Of a stretch of 34,072 nucleotides of DNA, positions 9,769 to 19,672 are shown piece after piece. Each line of letters begins with the position of its first letter. The first letter of the stretch is position 1. The DNA is taken from positions 1-34,072 of the forward strand of contig JAIYDP010000053.1 of NCBI GenBank assembly GCA_027487435.1, read 5' to 3'. Made by a program: the position numbers and the translations under genes. This stretch comes from Verrucomicrobiaceae bacterium. Lineage in GTDB: Bacteria; Verrucomicrobiota; Verrucomicrobiia; Verrucomicrobiales; Akkermansiaceae. The notes under the pieces were generated by a model. That model was not told the DNA's origin and ran no database searches. It saw nothing but the letters and a program-made list of their open reading frames with translations.

Positions 9769-10472
9769 CTATCGCATCGTGCTGAACGCTTGCTTGCCTT
9801 CCGACCATTCCAGAGGTCCGTTTTGCGTGACGATGTCCGCGATTCTGAGGAATGAGAGAGCTTTTGAGTGGAACACTCTTTCGATCCGTAAGCACTGACG
9901 AGCCGAATGTGAGAGTCTCTACCATTTTGATGGTTGTGGGTGACTGCAATCTGAATCATAAACGCATAGAGCCTATGTGTCATCGGAAGAAAATAAGATT
10001 CCAACGTTTGTGGGGATTCAGACTCGGCCCAAACGTTGGGCAGCGCAGGAAGGTCAACGTACATCCACCCCTGAGGTTCTTCCAGCGTCACTTCTTTTAT
10101 CTCCTTTTGAAGTCAGCAAGAGAATTTACAAAAAACTCCAACTTGTAAATCCATGACGTGATTCCCTGCCCTGATTGATATCTTGCTGGGCGTGTAGCTT
10201 TCATCGAGAGTGAAGTTGCAGTGAATGCCAAGGTACTGTTCGAGATTAGGATAGAAAATGCGTTAAGCAACGTTGATGTAAGTCTTTCGAGGAAAGTGAA
10301 TGTTGATCAAATGAGGTTGGGACCCGTCAGATTGCCAATATGTGTCTGTGCTGCCATCTCGCAGTTGCTCTACGCCATTTCCAGGTTTTGCAGATGAGAC
10401 TGTCCAAATTGCGTCATCTCCAACCTCTTTAAGAAACTTTATTTCCACTGGCTCCGAAAGGGGCTGAGGCAT
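9769..10472 (-). CDS. APC10: Anaphase-promoting complex subunit 10 (DOC1)
   Basis: APC10 helps the APC/C ubiquitin ligase recognise D-box substrates. Exons 10272-10472, 10143-10235, 9877-10103 and 9769-9844 encode 198 residues; introns are 36, 39 and 32 nt. The DOC domain is unmistakable: V-G-D-D-A-I-W-T-V-S-S-A-K-P-G-N-G-V, Q-L-R-D-G-S-T-D-T-Y-W-Q-S-D-G-S-Q-P-H (ligand-binding loop), E-S-Y-T-P-S-K-I-S-I-R-A-G, and M-I-Q-I-A-V-T-H-N-H-Q-N-G-R-D-S-H-I-R. Length matches the human protein (185 aa) closely. The C terminus is Met-Arg instead of the usual Ile-Arg tail that docks on CDC27/TPR subunits, a conservative change. The third intron must be removed to reach this tail; reading through it gives an unrelated extension. 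Confidence 0.96.
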
Positions 10473-10691
10473 GAATAGAGAATTTAAACGGATACCTCAG
10501 CCATGTACACCTGACTTCTAGGGTACTTCAGACTGGATAACCCTCCTCTGGGCAACTTTCTTTTTGGAAAAAAAAAAAAATTGATGACGTCCTCTGCTCC
10601 CACAGTGGAAAAAAGTGGCACAGCACACACTCGATGTCATGATGTCAGCCAATTTACGATAATCTACAAAATAACCAAGACTCCTGACCCA
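10473..10691. other. 219-bp tandem intergenic region
   Basis: Lies between the 3' end of the VHL-like gene and the start of APC10, both minus strand. It contains a 13-base A run (about 10567-10579 on the plus strand, T on the coding strand). It must carry the APC10 promoter and the VHL-like 3' end signal. No motif is certain. Confidence 0.45.
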
Positions 10692-11186
10692 CTAGAGAAT
10701 GATTTCGTTCGGGGGATACTCTGTCCCAGCGCAAATGTCCCTAATCAGATTGCCACTGTCAGTGTCTCGGAGCAGCCACCTGTGCCCAACGAAAGTATCG
10801 ACGGTGAAAGTGTCTCCTCCGCCAACGCGGTCGTAGAATTCCTCCTGACCGTCCGGCTTCAGCCAGATGACATCACGAGACTCGCTGCCCTGGTTGATAA
10901 ATCTGAGTACGTGTGGCTGATCCGTCATTGATTCATCCGGTACCATGACGCTCTGTCCGTCATATGTCATGTAGCCTTCAAAGAGCCTATCACCCGAGTC
11001 CGCGTCCGTAACAACCCAGAAATGATTGATAAACGTATTCTGTGTCACCGAATCGCCAGGAGCCACGGTTGAGTAGAGCTTGAGTTCCCCGCTGAAGTCT
11101 GACCACCAAGTACAAATGTTGCTGCTGCGGCCATTCACGAAAGTGACGGAAATGTTGTCAGAGGAAGCCAGAGAAGGGGTTGCCAT
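10692..11186 (-). CDS. Tandem VHL beta-domain protein
   Basis: Intronless, 164 residues from the ATG at 11186 (an upstream in-frame TTG is not needed). It consists of two consecutive von Hippel-Lindau beta domains, residues about 12-83 and 92-155. In human VHL the hydroxyproline of HIF is held by W88, Y98, S111, H115 and W117. Here the same residues occur at identical spacing in both copies: W28, Y38, T51, H55, W57 and W108, Y118, T131, H135, W137, with Ser replaced by Thr in each. The C-terminal alpha domain that binds elongin C is absent, so this is unlikely to be a cullin-2 substrate receptor by itself. I infer a two-site reader of prolyl-hydroxylated protein, or a related beta-sandwich adaptor. 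The family is clear; the ligand is not known. Confidence 0.85.
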   Translation of the reverse strand: MATPSLASSDNISVTFVNGRSSNICTWWSDFSGELKLYSTVAPGDSVTQNTFINHFWVVTDADSGDRLFEGYMTYDGQSVMVPDESMTDQPHVLRFINQGSESRDVIWLKPDGQEEFYDRVGGGDTFTVDTFVGHRWLLRDTDSGNLIRDICAGTEYPPNEIIL

Positions 11187-11491
11187 TTTGATTGCCGAAT
11201 CCGGCTGCAACTGTAATTTGGAGCTTTTACTCCATTAAAATCTGCTTGTGATCAAGCGAATCAGAGAGCAAGATACGCGTAAAAGTGCTTCAGTGTAGCA
11301 GTCTGTACAAATTTTCAGTTTCCGCGTGTTATTTATCTGACTGCACGTGACCCGCACTGACCAGAATCGATTCAAGCGGTGTTGCGGCCAGAGATTGGCC
11401 AAGAATCTGTCATTCGTCGTTGCAGAGGGGTGGGCCACGTTCCAGAGCGAGGAAGCCTCGAAACGAAGCAGGCCATTCTGGGGAAGTTGAG
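11187..11491. promoter_or_regulatory. 305-bp divergent intergenic region
   Basis: Separates the starts of the VHL-like (-) and Nudix (+) genes. Open frames on both strands here are non-ATG extensions or shadows. I see no repeat, RNA gene or clear core-promoter element. Confidence 0.5.
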
Positions 11492-12331
11492 ATGATTTCT
11501 CCGCTTCGCTTCTCCGACATGATCAAGTGCACGACCAATCTGTCCAGGCGCTTGTTCCCTCAGTATTTCCGCCGAATGACGAGCACTTCGCGGCTCATTG
11601 ATCTCGTTTCTTTTCCTCCGACGTTCTCACCGTATGAGAGGCAGGCTCTGCTTACTTCGAATAAGTTTACAACCTTTTTCTCTCGATTGACTGGTGCCGC
11701 TGATGAGGCCGGCGCATCCGTCGACAAAATTGAAGTTCGCCAGATTGATCTCTTTCGAAACAAACTGGGTTTTGCATACCTTTGTGTCCATTGTCGAGAC
11801 AAGAAGGGGAAGAGCGTCCCGGGCATTGTTTTTCTTCGTGGCGACTCCGTCTCTATTCTGGTCATCGTCAAGTCGATCGAAACAGGGCGGGAATATCTTG
11901 TTCTAACGACTCAAGCGAGAGTCCCGGCGTGCGACTTCGCGCGGATCGGTCTTTGCGCTGGGATGTTAGACGACGATGCGATTGTCCAAAGTGTTGCCGT
12001 GAAAGAACTCGCAGAGGAGCTTGGAATATCCGCAAAGCCCAGAGATCTCAAGCTTCTTCACAAGGGTCTGTTCCTCTCTCCTGGAGGCTCAGATGAGCGT
12101 ATTTCTTTATACTACACCGAGCTCAGCGCTCACCAACGAGAAATCGACCGAATCTCAGACGAGGTGCGCGGGGCCTCCTCTGAGCGTGAGCGCATCATCG
12201 CAAAGGTCATTCCGCTGGACGAGGCGCTGCGTTCGGTCGCTTCATTCGATGACTCCGTCATTGTCAACTCTCTCTTGTTGTATCAAAGCAGAAAAGCCGA
12301 AGTTGGCAGGTCAGACTTGTCTGTTGCTTGA
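11492..12331 (+). CDS. Nudix hydrolase, NUDT14/NUDX14-like ADP-sugar diphosphatase
   Basis: Intronless, 279 residues from the ATG at 11492. The Nudix box spans residues 157-179: G-M-L-D-D-D, then K-E-L-A-E-E-L-G-I. The flanking Q-A-R-V-P, A-G-M-L-D-D-D and F-L-S-P-G-G-S-D-E blocks match plant NUDX14-type ADP-sugar pyrophosphatases, which cleave ADP-glucose or ADP-ribose to AMP and sugar phosphate. The catalytic E-E pair is kept, but the first box Glu is Ala and the Arg before the catalytic Glu is Lys. The first 40 residues are Arg/Ser-rich and nearly free of acidic residues (several R-R pairs), so a mitochondrial or plastid presequence is possible. It ends 126 bp from the PIKfyve stop on the other strand. 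Confidence 0.88.
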   Translation: MISPLRFSDMIKCTTNLSRRLFPQYFRRMTSTSRLIDLVSFPPTFSPYERQALLTSNKFTTFFSRLTGAADEAGASVDKIEVRQIDLFRNKLGFAYLCVHCRDKKGKSVPGIVFLRGDSVSILVIVKSIETGREYLVLTTQARVPACDFARIGLCAGMLDDDAIVQSVAVKELAEELGISAKPRDLKLLHKGLFLSPGGSDERISLYYTELSAHQREIDRISDEVRGASSERERIIAKVIPLDEALRSVASFDDSVIVNSLLLYQSRKAEVGRSDLSVA

Positions 12332-12456
12332 GTGCCGCTGGAAGACGACTGTATTGTATTAAAAATCGACCAATCGAAAGAGTTTTTACTTTCATGGCTT
12401 GTGCAAACAAAGCCGTCGCCAAACTGAACTGAACACACACAATGACACGCAATCCG

Positions 12457-15400
12457 TCAGCCCACAGCCGCCTTGCTCTGCTTTTTCTCCCCGCGCAGCC
12501 GCTCCTTGTCCGTGAATTTATCTGGGACAACAATGAAGTAGGCCTCCATTGACGCACGAAATCGCTTCTTATAGTCCTTTGGCGACACTACCGTTGGAGC
12601 ACCCTTGCCAGTGCCAATCAAACCCGTTGATTTGACAAGAGTTTCAAACTTCTTATCCAGCGTGTACTGTCTGATGTAGTCAATGATACCGACGACAAGC
12701 TCGCCCGTGTCCCCGTCGATGCCAACCAGCAGAGAGTAATCGACGACATTTCGTTGACTCAAAAACAGGGTGTCATTGAATATAGAGTTTCGCAGACGGT
12801 CCTTGTCTGTGACGTGTACATACAGCGGCGACCTGAAAATAAACTCGACCAAGTTGTCGTCGAGCAGAACCGTGTCGGGGCTCTTGGCATTGCGAACGTA
12901 ACGGCTTCGGTGCGAGCCCTTGAGGTCAAACTTCTTCGAGATATTCCTGTTGTAAAACAAGTTTTCCATCACTACGAGGGCTCTTTTGTAAACTCTGCCC
13001 GAAGTGTCGTTGTTGTAGGAAACTTTGTACATGCCAAGCAGCCGACACAGCGACGAGGGGAGGTTGTGGAAAAATGCCTTCGTCATGTACTCGAAGTAGT
13101 GTGGGGCAAACTCATTGAAGCACTGCATCTCAATATACGATACCTCCTTCAAAATGAACCGGTCGTCTCTCGTTTTGACAAACAAAGACCCCGACTTCCC
13201 TCCAGAAGCCGCCCAGTCAACGCAACGGTAAAGAGACGAAACATACGCGCTTTCGTCGCCAATGCAATGTGCCCGCAGAGCCTTGAACTGCCGTGGGTAC
13301 AAGCACTTGACCTTGTACTTGCGATGCACGTGATCTTGCACAACGTCAAATTCTGCAGAACGGAGAGGCTCTTCGCGTGACATCATAGCCGCTTGCAAAT
13401 CGACACCTTCTGCAAAAGGACCATCATCGGCTGCAGTAAGCGCAAAACTGATGATCGAACCCGGTTCCTCATCAAACACTACAGCGGGGTACCCGCCTTT
13501 TAGTTTGATCGGATTGATATGGATCTTGTGATCCCTGATGGCAGCCATGATGGAATTTGACGACTCGATCGCTGCTGACGACCCCTTCCCTGTTGCAATG
13601 TTCCTCACGCGACTCGACAAGCGTTTCGAAGCACCCTGAGCTGGAACCTCTTGCTTTGGCGGCGGTTGAGGCTTACGTTGCCGCATCAGTTGGGGCGACA
13701 GAGGAGCTGCTGGGGTCGGAGTTGACCCCAAGAAAATAGAAGACGGCACGGGGTCATCTTCAAAGTCGTCAAGAAGAGACAACAGCGCTGACGCTGAGGA
13801 CGGGGCTGTGGCTGCGGATACCGCATCTGCAAGTGGCTCTTCGTCGAAATATGTCATCCACCGTGCGCCTTCCCACGATGAGAGTGCTGCAATCGTAGCA
13901 ACAGAAACTTTCGAGGTAGGGGGCAGCGCAAAGTCCTCGTCAGCGCCCTCAACATGATCTCCCGAGGAAACGAGAAGCGAAGGAAATAGCTGGGCTTCGA
14001 TGTCTTCTGATGGGCCAATGACCTCAAGAATACTCTCCCTCCGCGCAAAAGCTCCATTGGCGGAGGGGTGCGACAAATCCTCCCCAGAGGCATCTACAAT
14101 TGGGACGCCCCTCCGCATGGAGTCATTGAGGGTGGCTGCAAGGACCTCTGGGGGAACGATATCGCAGAGGGCCTGAAGGTCTGCATTGGCGATTCTTTGA
14201 GCTTCGCGAGCAAGAATGAAGCGCTTATAGTTGTTCTCCAGCTCGCCGAAGAGGAAGTGAAAGGCGTAGGCGAGGTGGATGAGGGTGGCGGAGAGTCGGG
14301 AGAACAAACGGACGTCGTACGCTGGCAGGCCCCTCGCAACGTCTGTGGAATGGAAGAAAAGGGACTGCTGGATGGTGAGAACCTCAATGAGATGCTGCAT
14401 CTCCTCCTGCTGGTCCCGCACGATCAGCTCCGCGCCGGTCTCGCAGAGGCGAAACACAATCTCAGAGTAGAAGGACGTGGCGGCAAAGTCAAGGGTGGCA
14501 AGGTCGTCGAGGAAGGCCGTCTTGGAGCTGTTGTTACTTGCGACTATGGAGGGGGGCGGCATGGCGACAGACAGAATGCTGATCGGCTCAACTTCCATCG
14601 TCACAAGCATATCCTGATAAACAAATATACGCAAGAAATCACTGAAGTAGTGAGGCCGACAAGACAACAGAGCTGTACCGATTAATATCGTGCCCACAAT
14701 CGGGGAGCACTGAGATCAGGTTTGTTGCGTAGCAGCAGGACTCGATGAACTTGCCCAGAGACAAGTGATAGCACTTGTCCGACATCATATTGAGCTTGCT
14801 TCGCTTGTCGCACTTCGAGCATTGCACGCGTGTGTAAATCGCGTCGTTGCGCGGAGCGATGGCAACAGGCGTTTGCGTCACGCTGATTCTTATTCGAGCT
14901 TTGTGATGGGTGAAAATGTTCTCATGTTCAAAAATGGACCTTGAGCACTTTGGGTTCTGACAATGCCGTGAAGGCGCAAAACAATACTCACTGAGGTAGT
15001 ACCCCAACGTTAGATCGCTCTCAGAATAGGCGACGATGTCCAGCAGCTCCGCAGGCTTGCACTCCTCCACCGCATCGACCTTGGGGCGGACGGAGAGGAG
15101 GACGAGGACGCGCTGGGCCTCTGGGTCATCGACGGAAAGGCGTGCGTGGGACCAATGGCCTTCCACACGAAGGGGGGGACAGTCCTCAGATATAGATGGG
15201 AGGCCGCTCGTCGGTGCAATGCGCTTCTTTGATGGGAGGTTGGCTGTGTAGGATATCGTCGGGGATATGGATAGGAGGGCATGGGGTTCGTCCATGGCAT
15301 ACTCGTCGAAGGGGGTAGGGTCGATGGTTGACCAAACGGGGTAGATGAGAGTGCCAAAAAGGTCAGCCACGTACGACGCTTCGAGGTTGAGGTGATAGCG

Positions 15401-17021
15401 GACAAACATTGCAAACATGATGCCACGCTTCACTTTTGTTAGAACCTCAAGCGTGTCGCCACGCAAAAGGATGGTGCAGCCGCGCGACGAGTCGCAACCA
15501 GAGAAAAACATCAAAGACTTCTTGGCGTCAAAGAATGGCTTCACATCAAACTCAGTGCAGGTGCCGATGCGCGGTCGAATGATTTTGTCTGTTGAGAACA
15601 CAACTTCAGCCCCTGAGCAGCGCGAAAGCTTCTCGATAATGGATGGCTTCATTCCAACTACAAGCGTAGCGCCAGCGGTCATCAGCATCTCTTGCGCGAC
15701 ACGGGAGACGGACTTTTCAACAACGATGACGTCGGGCTGTAAGCCCGCGATTTTGGTCGTTACGATGGAGAGATACTCTCTCTCTTCCTCGAGAAGCGAA
15801 GTCAGCGTCGACATTTTGTTTTCAACCCGCTCGTACTCAAGAGAGCAGGATAGCAAGAGGATGCGAGGGTTGATGACAGTTGACCGCATTTTTTTGTGAG
15901 CAACGTTCTTTTTAGCGACAACTCCATCAACGTAGAGGCAATCGGAGAGAAGCCCTCCAGGGACTCGCTTGACCTTGATGTAGTGCCGAATGTCGATGTG
16001 GTCACCAGTGCGGAGATTGATTGAGATTTCCTTGCAGGCACGAGAGCAGAGAGCAATCATGATGGAGATCCACCTGTCGTCGAGCCCTAGCTTGCCGACG
16101 AGAAACTCGACAAGGCGGACGAAATGAATGTCGGTGATAGACGCGACGGCACTTTCCCGCAGGATGACGTCGCCGGACCGCTCAACGGACGTAATGGGAG
16201 TTGCGGATGAGGTAACTACAGCATTACGCACTGATTTGATCAAATGAGGGACACAAACCTTCGTCGCGAGGACGTTCTGTTACGGAAGGCTACCAGGGTC
16301 AGATCGGCCGTCACGCAACTGACCCGAAGCTGCTTCTCTGTTTCATCTCTCTCAAACTCCACTTAAGACGGTAAGTAAGTGAGGGGCGAATCAAACTTGT
16401 GAGTGTGCTCTTAAAGTCGCCTTTCTTCTCTGACGTCAGCCTCGTTTGAATCTCAAAGCAATATGTGCAAACGCGCATATTCTCGCCTTTGCGAGTTGCT
16501 CCCAGCGAGATTGTGTTTTGAGTACATCTGCTCAGTGAGAAAAGAGCAAAAGTGAGGGGACTTCGCGCAAAAAATGCGTCCGCAGATACGGCAATGGTGC
16601 TTCCGAACGAATGTTGAGAATGAAACCTCGCAGTCGTAGCAATTTCTAACGCTGTCGTCTTTCATCCAATATTCCTCACAAACATCAGCATCAACGTTTT
16701 AGTTGCCAGACTCGACCGATCTTGGCAGTGGTTTGGGAAGGTGAGGCAGATCGTTTTCCAAAAAATCTCATCGTTAGATGCGACGAATCTATCCATACCT
16801 TGCAAAGAGGGATGGCTCATCGGTGGGAGACGACGACAGTCTCGAATTATCCATTCCTTCAGGGTCTGCTGTGTGAGAACGAAAGACATTGAAGGAGCTG
16901 ATAGCTGAGGGAAAAAGAAACAGGTGCAAGGGAAAATCAGCAAAATCAAGCGTGACATGCCTCGAGCACGCTTACTTTTGCTCATTTCTTCAGCGACTTC
17001 CTCCGGGAATACAAGGGCCAT
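12457..17021 (-). CDS. PIKFYVE: PIKfyve/Fab1 phosphatidylinositol 3-phosphate 5-kinase
   Basis: Makes PI(3,5)P2 on endolysosomal membranes. Eight exons (16976-17021, 16799-16904, 16712-16766, 16562-16674, 16397-16527, 16284-16361, 14679-16230, 12457-14641) sum to 1421 codons plus stop. An N-terminal FYVE finger (residues about 73-128) reads [25 protein letters not shown] and R-V-C-T-Y-C, with the last Cys pairs completed only after removing the 34-nt intron at 16528-16561. Next comes the CCT/TCP1-like domain (about 210-480) and a Cys-rich CCR block ([10 protein letters not shown], across the 37-nt intron 14642-14678). The C-terminal kinase (about 1120-1405) has [15 protein letters not shown] and [15 protein letters not shown]. 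No DEP domain is seen. The 53-nt intron at 16231-16283 is the least certain junction. Confidence 0.95.
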
Positions 17022-17303
17022 TTACATAAAGACCAAACTGCTAAAATTAGAGCAACATTTATTCCAGGCAATTAAAGATAGATGAAAACAACATGAAAAC
17101 TCACTTCACAGTAAACTTGATAGTGCAAAGTCAATTTTCAGAGTCCTTTCATTGCTCTAACAAAGTTCTTACAAACAGACCCATTAAAAGCCTGTGGTGG
17201 GCACATTTTCATCGAAAAGTCATTTCATGGTTCAGTGCGCCCGAATGGTTCAGCAGCACAGAACTGACTCCGTGACCTTTCAGGGAAAGAATTGAGATAA
17301 TTG
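17022..17303. promoter_or_regulatory. 282-bp divergent intergenic region
   Basis: AT-rich spacer between the starts of PIKfyve (-) and Yak1 (+). I see no coding frame or repeat that stands out. Confidence 0.5.
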
Positions 17304-19613
17304 ATGGCATCTACTTCACAAATCAGAAAGCAATCTACTTTTGCGAGCTCTGCCGAAGGGCCGTTTGCCCCGCCGTCGAAACGCAGGAGAGGGTCAACTC
17401 CATTTGCTACATCTCCATCTCGAGTAGCTGCGCGCGTTGTTGTCTGACGTGAAGAATTCTCCCCTCAAGCGTATGACGCAAGGATTGCTCTCTTTTCTGC
17501 AAAGAGCGAATCCCGATTTCCGGTACAATTCCACTCTCAATCCGCGGCGGTGTATTTCTGAGAATTCTACACCTGCTGCTAACAGCGGCTACGACAATTC
17601 AGACGCTGATCTCATTCTCTACGTTCATGATTTCCTCATGTCAGAAAGTGGGCGAAGGTACGTGACTCGTGACTCGTGATGCGGATGAGCTGATCACCTG
17701 CAGGTACACCGTCTTGGACAAACTTGGGCAGGGCACATTTGGCCAAGTTGTGAAATGCATGGAAGAAGACACTGGAGAGCTGGTTGCTGTGAAAGTAATC
17801 AAAAACAAGCCAGCGTACACGCAGCAGGGCCGCGTCGAGAGGGACCTCCTCTCAGTCGTATGACTGCATAGTTTTGCTCTCACTTCTCTAGTGTAATTCC
17901 TTGCCCTGCAATCATATCATTTGCATCCGCGACAGCTTCACTTGGCGGAGTCATTTTTGCTTGTCTTTTAACTTGCTTGCTGTGAGCCTGTTCGACGTCA
18001 TCAAGCAGAACAAGTTCAGAGGCCTCACCTTGAACCTCATCAGGATCATCGTGCGCCAGATTCTGGATGCTCTGACAGTCCTCGCTGACTGCGACATCAT
18101 TCATTCCGACTTGAAGCCGGAGAACGTCATGCTCCAATCGTTTTCATTTTGTGTCCCTAGTTAAGACGTCAGCTTGAGCCAAGGTGTCTGCGTTAAGCTT
18201 ATTGACTTTGGATCTGCTTGCTTTGAGGAACAGAACCCGTTCACATACATTCAGTCCCGTTTCTATCGCTCGCCCGAAGTTCTACTCCGCCTGAGGCAAT
18301 CTGACCTGGTTACGCGCTCATTGCGAAGGTACACAAAAGCAATCGACATGTGGTCCCTCGGCTGCCTCGCTGCAGAGCTCTTTCTCGGCCTCCCCCTCCT
18401 CCCTGGCAGTTGTGAGTACGATCAGATGCTGCACATCACAGAGAGTCTAGGGTCTGTGCTGACACTCTTTTGGCCCTCATGCGTTCAGGCCCATTCCTGA
18501 CTCGATGATTGAGAACTCGGCAATATCTGACAAATTCTTTCTGCCTGAAATGATATCGGGCAGGAAGCATTTTCGAATAAAGTCTCCTTCCGAATATGAG
18601 CGGGTTTCACTTCTCTCTTCTTCGTGTTGACTTCTGTCAGGATGCGCGTGTGAGGCTTGATCGCCGGAGGAAGTACTTTCAGTTCTCGAAGTTCCGCGAC
18701 ATCCTCATGCTGACTGCATTCCCGGCAAACCTTCCGTCCGAAACAGCGGAGAAGGGTACATACCGACGATTTCAGCAGCTGAGACATGTAGAGCGGTCGA
18801 GCCGAGCGTGCTACCTTCATTTCCTAGAGGGTCTACTTCGAATGGACCCACGCAAACGGTGGTCTCCACGTCAGGCGCTACAGCATCCGTTTGTCACTGG
18901 ATTTCCTTTTGATCTCTCGTTCGAACCTGATCCCGACCCCCTCTACAATAAGAGTAGACCAAAGGTCTTTGCAGTGTCCGCCTATTCTCACCAGGCATAG
19001 TCCATCAGCCAATTCCAGCTGCAACGTCCACCTCCGCGCGGGTCGCCAGAAACGTGGGGGATGTCCTCCCTTTCTGCCGAGTCAACGCAGGTCACGTGGT
19101 CCCCAATGGTGGCAGGAAGTCACCAGCGCACTCCGCCTTCTTCTCAGAGCACCCCCAGAAGTGTTCCTCAATCCGTTGCTCCACAAACCGCCTACTACAG
19201 CCCCTACTCTGTACCCCCTGTTCTAGAATCGCTCTGACCCGAACCCTCAGCAACACGCGTCACCTTCGGCGCAAATTGACCCTCGCGTGTTGCAGCCCGG
19301 TATGTCTCCTTCGATTCAACGGAACCCCCCCCCCTCGGACGGTAGTCCAACGTCCTTCGCTCCTTCGTGGCCGTCTGGACGAGGGCGCAGTCCCTTCATC
19401 AAATCAAGTCAGAGCAAGCAGCGGATGGCCGCATCAGCAGCAGAGCGTGCAGCCATCCTCCCCTCCGACTTCTCGCCTCTGCAGCGTCGAGCGGGGGGGG
19501 GTAGTGACGAAGTGTTTCTAATGGACGAGGCATCAGACGCGCTTGAAAACTTTTCTCTTGATCCCAGCCGCAGCAGGGGGGTCGCTGGAGAGTTTGCCGG
19601 TGGAAGGGCGTGA
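17304..19613 (+). CDS. YAK1: Yak1-type DYRK protein kinase
   Basis: Dual-specificity growth/stress kinase of the DYRK family. Ten exons (17304-17435, 17470-17657, 17704-17854, 17892-18139, 18173-18295, 18329-18451, 18489-18603, 18641-18964, 19001-19219, 19251-19613) encode 661 residues. The N terminus carries a basic P-S-K-R-R-R-G stretch (possible nuclear signal) and the Yak1 signature [13 protein letters not shown]. The kinase is about 108-445: [64 protein letters not shown]. The activation loop is F-T-Y rather than Y-T-Y, keeping the key second Tyr, and the usual HCD is HSD. The tail is Ser/Pro/Gln-rich. One intron is GC-AG. Alternatives such as DYRK1/2 fit less well. Confidence 0.94.
18296..18328 (+). 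other. 33-nt GC-AG intron in the kinase gene
   Basis: Removing 18296-18328 joins P-E-V-L-L-R-L directly to [13 protein letters not shown], matching the DYRK subdomain VIII-IX spacing. Left in, it adds eleven residues in frame without a stop. The donor is GC, not GT, and the acceptor is AAG. Confidence 0.75.
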
Positions 19614-19672
19614 ACTTGTTTACAAACAGAAACGCGTGTACCGTTATTTAAGTCAGTTGTACAGATGTGGCC

